Shown in pieces: positions 54,352-64,000 of a DNA stretch of 64,000 nt (position 1 is the first letter of the stretch; every line of letters starts with the position of its first letter). The stretch is from contig MKWN01000044.1 in assembly GCA_001899775.1 (NCBI GenBank), forward strand, positions 1-64,000, read 5' to 3'. The position numbers and the translations under genes were made by a program. Under the pieces are notes generated by a model. That model made no database searches and was not told the DNA's origin. It was given only the letters and a program-made list of their open reading frames with translations. This DNA comes from Thiobacillus sp. 65-29. Its GTDB lineage: Bacteria > Pseudomonadota > Gammaproteobacteria > Burkholderiales > Thiobacillaceae.

Positions 54352-55713
54352 TCATGCCGTACCGCTACGTGGCAAGCTGACCGTGAACCGCACCATGCCG
54401 TTCGCCGTCGCGGCATCGATGCGGCCGCCGTGCGCCTCGACGATGGAACGCACGATGGCCAGCCCCAGCCCGACGCCCTCGGCGCCGCTGCGCCGCGCCG
54501 GGTCGCCGGTGTAGAAGCGGTCGAATACGCGCGCAAGCCGGTCATGGGGAATCGTTCCCGGATTCTCGACCACGAGCTCGACGTCCTGATCACCGGAGCT
54601 GAGGCCGATGCGCACGGTTTCCGCGTCAGGGCAGTGGCGAATGGCGTTGGACAGCAGATTGGAGACGGCGCGGCGCAGCATGAGGCGATCCCCGGCCACG
54701 TGTGCACTACCCTCCAGCCTGAGGTGCACGCCACGCTCCTCGGCGACGAGACCATGGAACTCGATCAGCTCGCGGATCTCCCGGCCGAGATCGACGGCAT
54801 CGCGTCGCGGCACCACCTGGCGATTGTCGGCCTTGGCGAGAAACAGCATGTCCTCGACCATGCGTGCGAGGCGTTCGTATTCCTCCATCGACGATTGCAG
54901 CACTTCCCGATATTCGGCGGCGCCGCGTTCGCGGGCCAGCGCGACCTGGGTCTGCGTCATCAGGTTCGATACCGGCGTGCGCAGTTCGTGCGCGAGGTCG
55001 GAGGAGAATTCCGACAGGCGTCGGAAAGCGTCCTCGAGGCGTCCGAGCATGGCGTTGAACGCCGTGGCCAGGGTGCGGATTTCCGCGGGCAGCGCGGTAT
55101 CCGGAAGGCGCTCGCTCAGGTCCGTGGCGGACAGGCGGGTGGCGAGCCGCGCCATGTGTTCCAGCGGCCGCAGGCCGGTACGGGTGGCCGCCCAGCCCGC
55201 TGCCGCCATCGCCAGCATGGCGAGCACGGTGGCACCACCGAGTACGGCGTGGAAGCGGGTGAGGAAGCGCTGGTGATGGGTGATGTCGAGCGCCACCGCC
55301 ACGGTAAACGACGCATCCCCTGCCTGTACCGTCGTGGCAAAACCGCGCCACGTGCGCTCTTGCGCCATCCAGGTGGTGAGGGGTGCGGGGTGCAGCGGCA
55401 TGCCCTGCGGCAGGCCGTGGGCGCTGGCGTAGCCGACGTCGCCACGGGCGTCGATCAGGGCGACGGCAAGACCGTGATGACCGACCAGGGCATCGTCGAG
55501 CCGGTCGTGCAAGGCAGCGAGCGTGTTCGAAGGCTGCATCCGCGCCAGGAGGTTCTGCACCAGGGCGAGCTTGCCGTCGAGTTCATGGCGATCCATTTCG
55601 ACGAAGTGGGCATCGACCGCGCGTGCGACGATCCAGCCGAGCGCCAGCAGCACGACTGCGGCGCTCACCGCGAACAGCAGGCTGATGCGCGTGGTCAGCG
55701 AGACGGAATTCAC
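54352..55713 (-). CDS. Heavy-metal sensor histidine kinase (CusS-like)
   Basis: Two TMs, HAMP, '[24 protein letters not shown]', HATPase; GTG start overlapping regulator stop. Confidence 0.88.
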   Translation of the reverse strand: MNSVSLTTRISLLFAVSAAVVLLALGWIVARAVDAHFVEMDRHELDGKLALVQNLLARMQPSNTLAALHDRLDDALVGHHGLAVALIDARGDVGYASAHGLPQGMPLHPAPLTTWMAQERTWRGFATTVQAGDASFTVAVALDITHHQRFLTRFHAVLGGATVLAMLAMAAAGWAATRTGLRPLEHMARLATRLSATDLSERLPDTALPAEIRTLATAFNAMLGRLEDAFRRLSEFSSDLAHELRTPVSNLMTQTQVALARERGAAEYREVLQSSMEEYERLARMVEDMLFLAKADNRQVVPRRDAVDLGREIRELIEFHGLVAEERGVHLRLEGSAHVAGDRLMLRRAVSNLLSNAIRHCPDAETVRIGLSSGDQDVELVVENPGTIPHDRLARVFDRFYTGDPARRSGAEGVGLGLAIVRSIVEAHGGRIDAATANGMVRFTVSLPRSGTA

Positions 55714-56387
55714 GCCGGCGCTTCCAGCACGTAACCCATGCCACGCACGGTGTGGATCAGTTTCGGCTCGAAACCGTCGTCGATCTTGCCACGCAGGCGG
55801 CGTACCGCCACATCGATGACGTTGGTGTCCGAATCGAAGTTCATGTCCCACACCTGCGAGGCGATGAGCGAACGCGGCAACACCTCGCCCTGGCGGCGCA
55901 TCAGGAGTTCGAGCAGGGCAAATTCCTTGGCGGTCAGCTCGATGCGCTGGCCCGCACGCACGGCGCGCCGACGCAACAGGTCGAGTTCCAGATCAGCCGC
56001 ATGCAGCAGCGTGGGGTCGAGCGTTCCGCGCCCGCGCCGGGTGAGGCTGCGCACGCGCGCCAGCAGCTCGGCGAAGGCAAAGGGTTTGACCAGATAGTCG
56101 TCGGCACCGCGCTCCAGTCCCTTGACACGATCCTCGACGGCGTCGCGCGCGGTGAGAAACAGCACCGGCGTATCAAGCCCGGCGCGGCGCACGCCGTCGA
56201 GCACCTGCCAGCCGTCGAGGCCGGGCAGCATGACGTCGAGCACGAGCAGGTCGTAAGGCTGGGCGCGTGCGAGTTCCAACCCCTCCCAGCCATCGCGTGC
56301 CAGATCGACGATGAATCCCGCTTCGGTAAGCCCCTGTTTCAGGTAGTCGCCGGTCTTGATCTCGTCTTCGACAAGGAGGATTTTCAT
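55710..56387 (-). CDS. Heavy-metal response regulator (CusR/CopR-like, OmpR family)
   Basis: '[25 protein letters not shown]', '[15 protein letters not shown]', 'VRGMGYVLE'. Confidence 0.92.
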   Translation of the reverse strand: MKILLVEDEIKTGDYLKQGLTEAGFIVDLARDGWEGLELARAQPYDLLVLDVMLPGLDGWQVLDGVRRAGLDTPVLFLTARDAVEDRVKGLERGADDYLVKPFAFAELLARVRSLTRRGRGTLDPTLLHAADLELDLLRRRAVRAGQRIELTAKEFALLELLMRRQGEVLPRSLIASQVWDMNFDSDTNVIDVAVRRLRGKIDDGFEPKLIHTVRGMGYVLEAPA

Positions 56388-56396
56388 GGCGCAAGG

Positions 56397-56588
56397 CTAT
56401 TGAGGCGGCACGAAGAAATTTGAAACCGTATCGGTTTGCAAGTGCTTCAGGGGTGGACAGATTCGTTGAGCCGCCTCAATAGAGTGCTGTTTTAATTGCT
56501 TATTGCTTCGGCCCATTCACCTTCCCAACCTTGCAATATCGAATCGGATTACCCTGCCACTTCAAACTTCAGATGGCCGAATCAATAA
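56397..56588 (-). repeat. 192-bp bipartite inverted-repeat element, copy B (ends 9 nt before cusR-like ATG)
   Basis: Reverse complement about 96% identical to 750-941; M2 56397-56482, spacer 56483-56499, M1 56500-56588. Confidence 0.9.
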
Positions 56589-56632
56589 GAAGACCCGCCC
56601 ATCCTGCCACAAACGCGGTGCCTCGGTCGCGC

Positions 56633-56648
56633 ATGACAAAAATGTCAT
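56633..56648. promoter_or_regulatory. Candidate CusR/CopR-type operator ATGACA-AAAA-TGTCAT
   Basis: Hexamer inverted repeat upstream of the efflux operon, in the region shared with the divergent regulator. Confidence 0.55.
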
Positions 56649-56714
56649 TTTCGCGTCACCGTCGCGTCGTCCACGGGGGGGCACAGTGCAGATACTGCCG
56701 TTGCGGATCGCCCC

Positions 56715-57914
56715 ATGCCATCTGTCCTCCCCGTTCTCGCCGGACTTCTGCTGACCCTGTCGTGGGCGGACGGTGCACGCGCCGACAGCCTGGCCGCGGC
56801 GCTCGACGCGGCCTGGGCGCACCACCCGCAGGTCGCCACGTGGGCCGCGCGCAGCGAGGAGGCGGCGGCACGCGCGGCGCTGGCGGCCGCGCCGACGGCA
56901 GGACCGCCCAGCCTCGCGTTCGGACACCTCGGTCGTGGTCCTGGACACGACGGCGGCCGGCGTGAATGGGAAGTCGAGCTGGCTGCGCCGCTGTGGCTGC
57001 CCGGCCAGCAGGCCGCACGCCAGAGTGAAGCCGCCAGTGGAGCGAACGTGCTTGCCGCGACACAGGATGCGCTACGCCTGCAACTGGCAGGTGCGGTGCG
57101 CGAAGCCGGCTGGGCGGTGGTGGAAGCGCGCGCGGTACGCGATCTCGCGCAGCGACGCGAGGCGTCGGCACGCGCCCTCGAGGCCGAGGTCCAGCGCCGC
57201 CATGCCGCCGGCGAACTGGCGCGCATCGACGCCAACCAGGCGCAGGGCGAGCGCCTTGCGGCACAGGGCGAAGCGGCCGACGCCGCCAGCACACTGCGTG
57301 CCGCCGAACAGGCCTGGCGCGCCCTCACCGGCCTGCCGGCGCCGCTCACGCTCGAGCCCGAACGCGTGGCCGACGCAAGCGGCGCAGAGCATCCGCAGCT
57401 GACGGCGGCCACCGCAGCGCTGCATGCGGCACAGGCGCGCCTGCGGGCGAGTCGGGCCAGCCGCCGCGATCCGCCCGAGCTGGGACTACGGCTGGTGCGC
57501 GAGCGCGACGCCGTGGCGGAACCTTGGAGCAGCCTGCTCGGCGTGCAGTTCAAGCTCCCGTTCTCCACTGCCGCGCAGGTGCGCGTCAACGATGCCGCCG
57601 CGCAGGCGGAGCTGGCCGAGGCCACGGCCATGCTGGAGCAGGTGCACCGGGTCCACGCTCTCGATGTGGAACGGGCACGCGCCGAGCTCGATGCCGCTGC
57701 GGAGCGGGACGCAGCGACCGCGCAGCGCCAGGCGCTCGCCGCCGAGTCCCTGCGTCTGGCCGAAAAGGCGTTCGCGCTCGGCGAATCCGATCTTGCGACG
57801 CTGCTGCGACTGCACGCGAGTGCACGCGAGGCCGACGCCGCCCATACACGTCAACGCATCGCCCGCGCGGCGGCGGTGTCGCGTCTCAACCAGGCCCTGG
57901 GAGTGCTGCCATGA
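56715..57914 (+). CDS. TolC/CzcC-like outer membrane efflux protein
   Basis: Signal peptide; OEP coiled-coil 'A..RRHAAGELARIDANQAQGERLAAQGEAADA'; first gene of RND cluster. Confidence 0.85.
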   Translation: MPSVLPVLAGLLLTLSWADGARADSLAAALDAAWAHHPQVATWAARSEEAAARAALAAAPTAGPPSLAFGHLGRGPGHDGGRREWEVELAAPLWLPGQQAARQSEAASGANVLAATQDALRLQLAGAVREAGWAVVEARAVRDLAQRREASARALEAEVQRRHAAGELARIDANQAQGERLAAQGEAADAASTLRAAEQAWRALTGLPAPLTLEPERVADASGAEHPQLTAATAALHAAQARLRASRASRRDPPELGLRLVRERDAVAEPWSSLLGVQFKLPFSTAAQVRVNDAAAQAELAEATAMLEQVHRVHALDVERARAELDAAAERDAATAQRQALAAESLRLAEKAFALGESDLATLLRLHASAREADAAHTRQRIARAAAVSRLNQALGVLP

Positions 57915-58408
57915 AGCGTATCGTCCCGTTCATCGTCGCGGCGAGTCTCAGTTTTGCCGCATGGGCGCACGATGCGTCCGGTGAAATCCACCCGCCCGCC
58001 CCACCCGATACGCCGCGCGCGGCGGCGCATTCGGAAGATTTCGAACTGGTGGCGGTGCCCGTGGTGGGTGAGCTGCGCCTGTATCTCGACCGCTACGCCA
58101 CCAATGCGCCGGTGAGTGGCGCGCGCGTCGAGGTGGAAAGCGGGGCCTTCCGGGCGACGGCACGGGAGAGCGAAGCCGGCGTCTACACGGTGCCGGGCGA
58201 TGTCTTCACCGCGCCCGGCCGCCATCCCCTCAGCGTCAGCGTCGAAACCGACGACACCGCCGACCTGCTCGCGGCCACCCTCGACCTGGGTGGCGCCGCT
58301 GCCGCACATCATGGCGGCTTTGCCGTGTGGACGACCTGGAGCGGGGGTGGACTTCTTGCCGGCGTCGCGGCCATGGCGCTGTGGCGCCGGCGCGGACGCG
58401 CGGCATGA
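57911..58408 (+). CDS. Accessory periplasmic/membrane protein of RND cluster
   Basis: Signal peptide, Ig/FixH-like segment, C-terminal TM; coupled to neighbours (ATG-stop overlaps). Confidence 0.7.
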   Translation: MKRIVPFIVAASLSFAAWAHDASGEIHPPAPPDTPRAAAHSEDFELVAVPVVGELRLYLDRYATNAPVSGARVEVESGAFRATARESEAGVYTVPGDVFTAPGRHPLSVSVETDDTADLLAATLDLGGAAAAHHGGFAVWTTWSGGGLLAGVAAMALWRRRGRAA

Positions 58409-59532
58409 ACGGCGCGCTGCGTGCCGCGCTCATTCTTGCCGCGCTGCTGTGTGCCGCGTGGGGCCCGCCGCTTGCCGCGCACGACGGTGCGGACCGCGCG
58501 GCGCGACCGGGTCACGCTCCCGGCGCTCCGGATGCGCCGCCGCCGCGCCGCCTGCCGGATGGCAGCCTGTTCGTCCCCAAGCCCACGCAGCATGCGATCG
58601 GTGTGCGTCATGTCATGACGGCGATGCGGGACATGCCGGTGAGCGTGCAACTGAATGGCCGCGTGATCGCCGATCCGGCCAGTGGCGGGCGTGTGCAGGC
58701 ACTGCAGGCGGGGCGGATCGTCCCCGCGCCCGGCGGCCTGCCGCTGCCGGGGCAGCGCGTCGCGCGCGGCCAGGTGCTCGCCCTGCTGCACCCGGCCGCC
58801 AGCAGCATCGAGCGCGGCAACCAGCGGGAACGGCTGGCGCAACTGGAGGCGGAACTCGCGATCGCCGAACGCCGCCACGCGCGTTATCTGCAACTCGAAG
58901 GCGTGATTCCACAAAAGGACATCGACGCCGCACGCGACGAGCGTGACGCCCTGCGCCGGCGACGTGCCGCGGTTGCCGCGAGTCTGGGTACGGCGGAAAC
59001 CCTGCGCGCCCCCGTTTCCGGCATCATCGGTGCAACGCATGTGGTGGCGGGACAGGTGGTCGACGCGCGCGAGGTGTTGTTCGAGATCGTCGACCCGGCG
59101 CGTCTCGCCGTCGAAGCCATCGCCTACGATGCGGCGCTGGCCGGTGCCGTGCGCAGCGCCAGTGCAACCCTGCCCGGCGCAGGAACGCTGCCGCTCACGT
59201 TTCTGGGTGGCGCGCGCGTGCTGCGCGACCAGGCGCTGCCGCTGCTGTTTCGCATCGGTGTGACGGACGCACCGGTGGCGGTGGGGCAGCCGCTCGCCGT
59301 CATCGTGCAGACGCGCGCCACGCAAAAGGGTGTCGCGCTGCCCGCCGCCGCGCTGGTGAAGAACGGCAGCGGCGGCAGCGCGGTCTGGGTGCGCGACGGT
59401 GCGGAACGCTTCGTGCTGCGCACCGTGGAGGGGCAGGCGCTCGACGCCGCGACCGCCGTCGTCATCGCAGGCCTGCGCGACGGCGAGCGCGTCGTCACCG
59501 TCGGCGCCAGCCTGCTCTCGCAGGTGCGTTGA
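58405..59532 (+). CDS. Efflux RND transporter periplasmic adaptor subunit
   Basis: Signal peptide; 'QLNGRVIADP', lipoyl-like 'GQRVARGQVLALL', 'LRAPVSGIIGATHVVAGQVVDAREVLFEI'. Confidence 0.88.
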   Translation: MNGALRAALILAALLCAAWGPPLAAHDGADRAARPGHAPGAPDAPPPRRLPDGSLFVPKPTQHAIGVRHVMTAMRDMPVSVQLNGRVIADPASGGRVQALQAGRIVPAPGGLPLPGQRVARGQVLALLHPAASSIERGNQRERLAQLEAELAIAERRHARYLQLEGVIPQKDIDAARDERDALRRRRAAVAASLGTAETLRAPVSGIIGATHVVAGQVVDAREVLFEIVDPARLAVEAIAYDAALAGAVRSASATLPGAGTLPLTFLGGARVLRDQALPLLFRIGVTDAPVAVGQPLAVIVQTRATQKGVALPAAALVKNGSGGSAVWVRDGAERFVLRTVEGQALDAATAVVIAGLRDGERVVTVGASLLSQVR

Positions 59533-59536
59533 ACCC

Positions 59537-62500
59537 ATGTTCGCAGCCATCGTCCGCACCAGTTTGCAGCAACGTCTGCTCGTGCTCGGCGCGGCGCTGG
59601 TATTGATGGTGTGGGGCATGCTCACGCTGCGGCAGATGCCGGTCGATGTATTTCCCGATCTCAACAAGCCGACGGTGACGCTGCTGACCGAGGCGGGCGG
59701 CATGGCGCCGGAGGAAGTCGAACAGCTCGTCACCTTTCCCATCGAGACCGCAATGAACGGCATGCCCGGTGTGACCCGGGTGCGCTCGGTGTCGGGCATC
59801 GGCCTGTCCGTGGTCTATGCGGAATTCGACTGGGGCACGGACAACTACCGCAACCGCCAGCAGGTCGCCGAACGGCTCAACCTGGTGCGCGAGCAGCTGC
59901 CGCCCGGCAGCGTGCCGCAACTCGGACCGATTGCCTCCATCATGGGCGAGATCCTGCTCGTCGCCCTGCCCGCCGATCCCGCGCAGACCAGCCCCATGCA
60001 GGTACGCGACTACGCCGACTGGGTGGTGCGGCCACGCCTGCTCACCGTGCCGGGTGTGGCGCAGGTCGTCGCCATCGGCGGCGAGGTGCGCCAGTATCGC
60101 GTCGAGCCCGATCCGGTGCGCATGCAGGCACTGGGCATTTCGCTCGCCCGGCTGGAGGAGGCGTTGCGCGATTTCGGTGGCAACAGCAGCGGTGGCGTGC
60201 TCGAAGCGCAGGGACGCGAATACCTGGTCCGCCATATCGGGCGCACCCAGCGCGTCGAGGATCTGCAGAACCTCGTCCTCGCACTCCGGGGCGGCCAGCC
60301 CCAGGTGCTCAAGCAGGTCGCTGATGTGCGGCTCGCCCCCGCCGTCAAGCGCGGCGATGCGGGTTACAACGGCACGCCCGCGGTGATCCTGTCGGTGCAG
60401 AAACAGCCGGGCGCCGACAGCGTCGCGCTCACCCGCGCAATCGAGAACGCACTCGCCGGCCTCGCGGCATCCCGGCCGGCCGGGATCGAGGCGCCACGCT
60501 TCCTGTTTCGCCAGGCGGATTTCATCGAGCGCGCGGTTGGCAACGTCGAGGACGCGCTGCGCGACGCCGCCGTGCTCGTCGCCGTGGTGCTGTTCCTGTT
60601 TCTTCTGAATGTGCGCAGTACCGTCATCGCCCTTGCCGCAATCCCGGTTTCGCTGCTCGCCACGGTGCTGGTGTTCGACTATTTCGGTCTGTCCATCAAC
60701 ACCATGACGCTCGGCGGCCTCGCCATCGCCATCGGCGAACTGGTCGACGATGCCGTGGTCGGCGTCGAAAACGTCATGCGTCGCTTGCAGCTCAACCGTG
60801 CTGCCGCGGTGCCCCACTCCGCGCTGGAGGTGATCGCGCGCGCCACCCTCGAAGTACGCTCCGCCATCCTGTACGCCACGCTCATCGTCGTCCTGGTGTT
60901 CGTGCCACTGTTCGCCCTGCCCGGCGTCGAAGGCCGCCTGTTCACCCCGCTGGGCATCGCCTACATCGTTTCGATCCTCGCCAGCATGCTGGTCGCCGTC
61001 ACGCTGACTCCGGTCCTCGCCTACCTCCTTCTGGCCAATGACCGCCTTCCGTCTCCCGCTCCCCGTCCTCTGCCCTCTGCCCCCCTCGTCTCCTGGCTCA
61101 AGCGTGTCGACACCCCTGTGCTCGACTGGTCCTTCGCGCATGCGCGCGCGCTGCTCGTAGCGGCTGTTGCGCTGGTGACGCTGGCGGCAGCCAGTGTCGC
61201 CTTCCTGCCGCGCAGCTTTCTGCCCGCGTTCAACGAAGGCACGCTCACCATCAACGTACTGCTCGAACCGGGTACGGCGCTGGCGGAGTCGAACCGCATC
61301 GGCGCGCTGGCCGAGAAGCTCATCGCCCAGGTGCCGGAAGTGACGCAGACCGGCCGGCGCAGCGGGCGCGCCGAGCTGGACGACCACGCCGAGGGCACGC
61401 ACTACACCGAAATCGACGTCGACCTGCGGCCATCCGGGCGCAGCCGCGATGCGGTTATCGCCGACCTGCGCGCGCGCCTTGGCGTGCTGCCGGCAACGAT
61501 CAACATCGGTCAGCCCATCTCGCACCGGCTCGACCATCTGCTTTCCGGCGTGCGCGCGCAGATCGCACTCAAGATCTATGGCGACGATCTCGACACCCTG
61601 CGTGGGCTGGCCGATGGCCTGCGCGCACGTCTGGCCAACGTCGCCGGCGTCACCGACCTGCAGATCGAGAAACAGGTACGCGTGCCGCAGGTGAAGGTGC
61701 ACGTGGATTACGCCGCCGCGACGCGTTACGGTATTACGCCCGGCGAGTTGCTGCGCGTACTCGAGCGTCTGGTGGGCGGCGCCCACGTCACCCAGATCGT
61801 CGACGGCAGCCGCCGCTACGATCTCGTCGTGCGCCTGCCCGATAGCGGGCGTGGCGTGCACGCGCTGCGGGATCTGCTGATCGAGACACCCGCCGGCCAT
61901 GTGCCGCTGGCGCGCCTGGCGCACGTCGAGGACGGCGAAGGTCCCAACCAGATCGGTCGCGAGAACGCGCGCCGCCGCATCGTCGTGTCCGCCAACGCAA
62001 GCGGGCGCAATCTGTCGGAGGTGATCGCCGACATCCGCGCCGCGCTGGCGGCACAGCCCATGCCGGAAGGCTATTTCACCGCCCTCGAAGGCCAGTTCCA
62101 GGCGCAGGAAGCGGCGGTTCGGCGCATCGCGCTGCTCGCCGCCGCGTCGCTCGCGATGGTTTTTCTCGTCCTCTACGGCCGTTACCGTTCCACCGTGCTC
62201 GCCCTCATCGTCATGGGCAACATCCCGCTCGCCCTCGTCGGCAGTGTCGCTGCGCTATGGATCGCCGGCCAGCCGCTGTCGGTCGCCACCCTCGTCGGCT
62301 TCATCACCCTCACCGGCATCGCCACGCGCAACGGCATTCTCAAGATCAGCCACTACATCAACCTGTGCGCATTCGAGGGCGAAACCTTCGGCAAGCCGAT
62401 GATCGTGCGCGGCTCGCTCGAACGGCTCACGCCCGTGTTGATGACCGCGCTCGTCACGGCCATCGCCCTCGTTCCGCTTATGCTGTCCGCCGACGCCCCC

Positions 62501-62656
62501 GGCAAGGAGATTCTCTATCCCGTCGCCATTGTCATCTTCGGCGGGCTCATCAGCGCCACCCTGCTTGACACCGTACTCACCCCTGCGCTGTTCTGGCTGT
62601 TCGGCGAAAAGCCGCTGGCCCGCCTGCTGCAGGACAAGAGCGGTGAAAGTTTCTGA
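59537..62656 (+). CDS. Heavy-metal efflux RND permease (CzcA/CusA family)
   Basis: 'LRQMPVDVFPDLNKPTVT', TM4 'AIGELVDDAVVGVEN', 'TGIATRNGILKISHY'. Confidence 0.93.
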   Translation: MFAAIVRTSLQQRLLVLGAALVLMVWGMLTLRQMPVDVFPDLNKPTVTLLTEAGGMAPEEVEQLVTFPIETAMNGMPGVTRVRSVSGIGLSVVYAEFDWGTDNYRNRQQVAERLNLVREQLPPGSVPQLGPIASIMGEILLVALPADPAQTSPMQVRDYADWVVRPRLLTVPGVAQVVAIGGEVRQYRVEPDPVRMQALGISLARLEEALRDFGGNSSGGVLEAQGREYLVRHIGRTQRVEDLQNLVLALRGGQPQVLKQVADVRLAPAVKRGDAGYNGTPAVILSVQKQPGADSVALTRAIENALAGLAASRPAGIEAPRFLFRQADFIERAVGNVEDALRDAAVLVAVVLFLFLLNVRSTVIALAAIPVSLLATVLVFDYFGLSINTMTLGGLAIAIGELVDDAVVGVENVMRRLQLNRAAAVPHSALEVIARATLEVRSAILYATLIVVLVFVPLFALPGVEGRLFTPLGIAYIVSILASMLVAVTLTPVLAYLLLANDRLPSPAPRPLPSAPLVSWLKRVDTPVLDWSFAHARALLVAAVALVTLAAASVAFLPRSFLPAFNEGTLTINVLLEPGTALAESNRIGALAEKLIAQVPEVTQTGRRSGRAELDDHAEGTHYTEIDVDLRPSGRSRDAVIADLRARLGVLPATINIGQPISHRLDHLLSGVRAQIALKIYGDDLDTLRGLADGLRARLANVAGVTDLQIEKQVRVPQVKVHVDYAAATRYGITPGELLRVLERLVGGAHVTQIVDGSRRYDLVVRLPDSGRGVHALRDLLIETPAGHVPLARLAHVEDGEGPNQIGRENARRRIVVSANASGRNLSEVIADIRAALAAQPMPEGYFTALEGQFQAQEAAVRRIALLAAASLAMVFLVLYGRYRSTVLALIVMGNIPLALVGSVAALWIAGQPLSVATLVGFITLTGIATRNGILKISHYINLCAFEGETFGKPMIVRGSLERLTPVLMTALVTAIALVPLMLSADAPGKEILYPVAIVIFGGLISATLLDTVLTPALFWLFGEKPLARLLQDKSGESF

Positions 62657-62681
62657 CCCGCCCCAGCGAAAGGAGCAAACC

Positions 62682-63059
62682 ATGTCCCGCCTCAGCCGCA
62701 CCCTCCCGCTCGTGCTCATCCTCGCCGCCGGCCCGCTGCACGCGCACCAGGACCATCTCGTACCGCAATACGGCGGCGTCACCGCCGAGGCCGGTTACTT
62801 CCAGGTCGAAGCCGTCAGCCAGGGCACGCGCATCACCCTGCATCTCACCCAGCACGGCGTACCCATCGCCGCCAAGGGCGCACACGGCAAACTCATCCTC
62901 TTGTCCGGCAACGGGAAGAGCGAAGCACCCTTGGCCGTCGCCGGCCCGCACAGTCTCGTCGCGCAGTTCCCCGCAGCACCGGCGTCGGGCGCGAAAGCCG
63001 TCGCCACCATCGATATTCCCGGTACGGGTGCGGGCAACGTACGCTTCGTGTTGAAGTAG
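62682..63059 (+). CDS. Hypothetical secreted protein downstream of RND cluster
   Basis: RBS AAAGGAG, signal peptide 'RTLPLVLILAAGPLHAHQDH'. Confidence 0.7.
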   Translation: MSRLSRTLPLVLILAAGPLHAHQDHLVPQYGGVTAEAGYFQVEAVSQGTRITLHLTQHGVPIAAKGAHGKLILLSGNGKSEAPLAVAGPHSLVAQFPAAPASGAKAVATIDIPGTGAGNVRFVLK

Positions 63060-63169
63060 GGCCGCCGTATCCATGCCTGCGGGAAGCCCGGTTGGCGCAC
63101 CGATTCGACATCCCGGTCACCCTCGACTAGAGTGGTTGATTCGAGTCACGTCTGCAGGAGGGTACGTTC

Positions 63170-64000
63170 ATGGATCAGAAGAAACTCACCACCACCGCCG
63201 GCTGCCCGGTCGTCGACAACCAGAACGTGATGACCGCCGGCGCGCGCGGACCGCAGTTGCTGCAGGACGTCTGGTTCCTCGAGAAGCTCGCCCACTTCGA
63301 CCGCGAAGTCATTCCCGAGCGCCGTATGCACGCCAAGGGTTCCGGTGCCTATGGCACCTTCACCGTCACCCACGACATCACCCGTTACACCCGCGCCAGG
63401 CTCTTTTCCGCGATCGGCAAGCAGACCGACCTGTTTGTGCGTTTTTCCACCGTCGCCGGCGAGCGCGGCGCGGCCGATGCCGAACGCGACATCCGCGGCT
63501 TCGCCATCAAGTTCTACACCGAGGAAGGCAACTGGGATCTGGCCGGCAACAACACGCCCGTATTCTTCCTGCGCGATCCGCTGAAGTTCCCCGACCTGAA
63601 CCATGCTGTCAAGCGCGACCCGCGCACCAACCTGCGCAGCGCACGCAACAACTGGGATTTCTGGACCCTGCTGCCGGAAGCCCTGCACCAGGTCACCGTC
63701 GTCATGTCCGACCGCGGCATTCCGGCGAGCTACCGCCACATGCACGGCTTCGGCTCGCACACCTTCAGCTTCATCAACGCGCAGAACGAGCGCTTCTGGG
63801 TCAAGTTCCACTTCAAGACCCAACAGGGCATCAGAAACTGGACCGACGCGGAAGCCGAAGCCGCCATCGGCAAGTGCCGCGAAACCCACCAGCGCGATCT
63901 GTACGAAGCGATCGAGCGCGGCGATTTCCCGAAGTGGACGCTGTACGTGCAGGTCATGCCCGAGCTCGACGCCGGGAAGGTGCCCTACCATCCCTTCGAC
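63170..64000 (+). CDS. Catalase (5' part, truncated by window end)
   Basis: '[58 protein letters not shown]', '[45 protein letters not shown]'. Confidence 0.97.
   Translation, partial: MDQKKLTTTAGCPVVDNQNVMTAGARGPQLLQDVWFLEKLAHFDREVIPERRMHAKGSGAYGTFTVTHDITRYTRARLFSAIGKQTDLFVRFSTVAGERGAADAERDIRGFAIKFYTEEGNWDLAGNNTPVFFLRDPLKFPDLNHAVKRDPRTNLRSARNNWDFWTLLPEALHQVTVVMSDRGIPASYRHMHGFGSHTFSFINAQNERFWVKFHFKTQQGIRNWTDAEAEAAIGKCRETHQRDLYEAIERGDFPKWTLYVQVMPELDAGKVPYHPFD

Overview
GC-rich chromosomal window, betaproteobacterium-like by gene content. It is mostly housekeeping and regulatory genes: argB, topA, smg, dprA, def, fmt, rsmB, ntrYX, trkAH, phoU, argJ, a pbpG-like gene, the PrkA/YeaH/SpoVR triad, a CusRS-like two-component system with a heavy-metal RND efflux cluster, and a catalase cut by the window end. 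Accessory parts are: (i) a YadA-like trimeric autotransporter divergent from a large BTAD/AAA/TPR regulator; (ii) a type I R-M island (hsdM, hsdS, truncated BRO-like ORF, Fic-wHTH, hsdR); (iii) a toxin-antitoxin pair that looks like an orphan integron gene cassette, with an attC-like site downstream and a half attC upstream, next to a transposase remnant and an EmrB-like remnant; (iv) a ~168 bp MITE-like palindrome at the 3' end of a GGDEF-EAL gene. The most unusual signal is a 192-bp bipartite repeat present twice, 55.6 kb apart, in opposite genomic orientation. Each copy has the same orientation and almost the same distance relative to the start codon of the gene downstream (argB and a cusR-like regulator). 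Each copy contains two ~87-bp modules bounded by inverted repeats, suggesting a mobile 5'-leader or REPIN-like element. All calls come from reading the sequence and the supplied ORF track; no database search was run.
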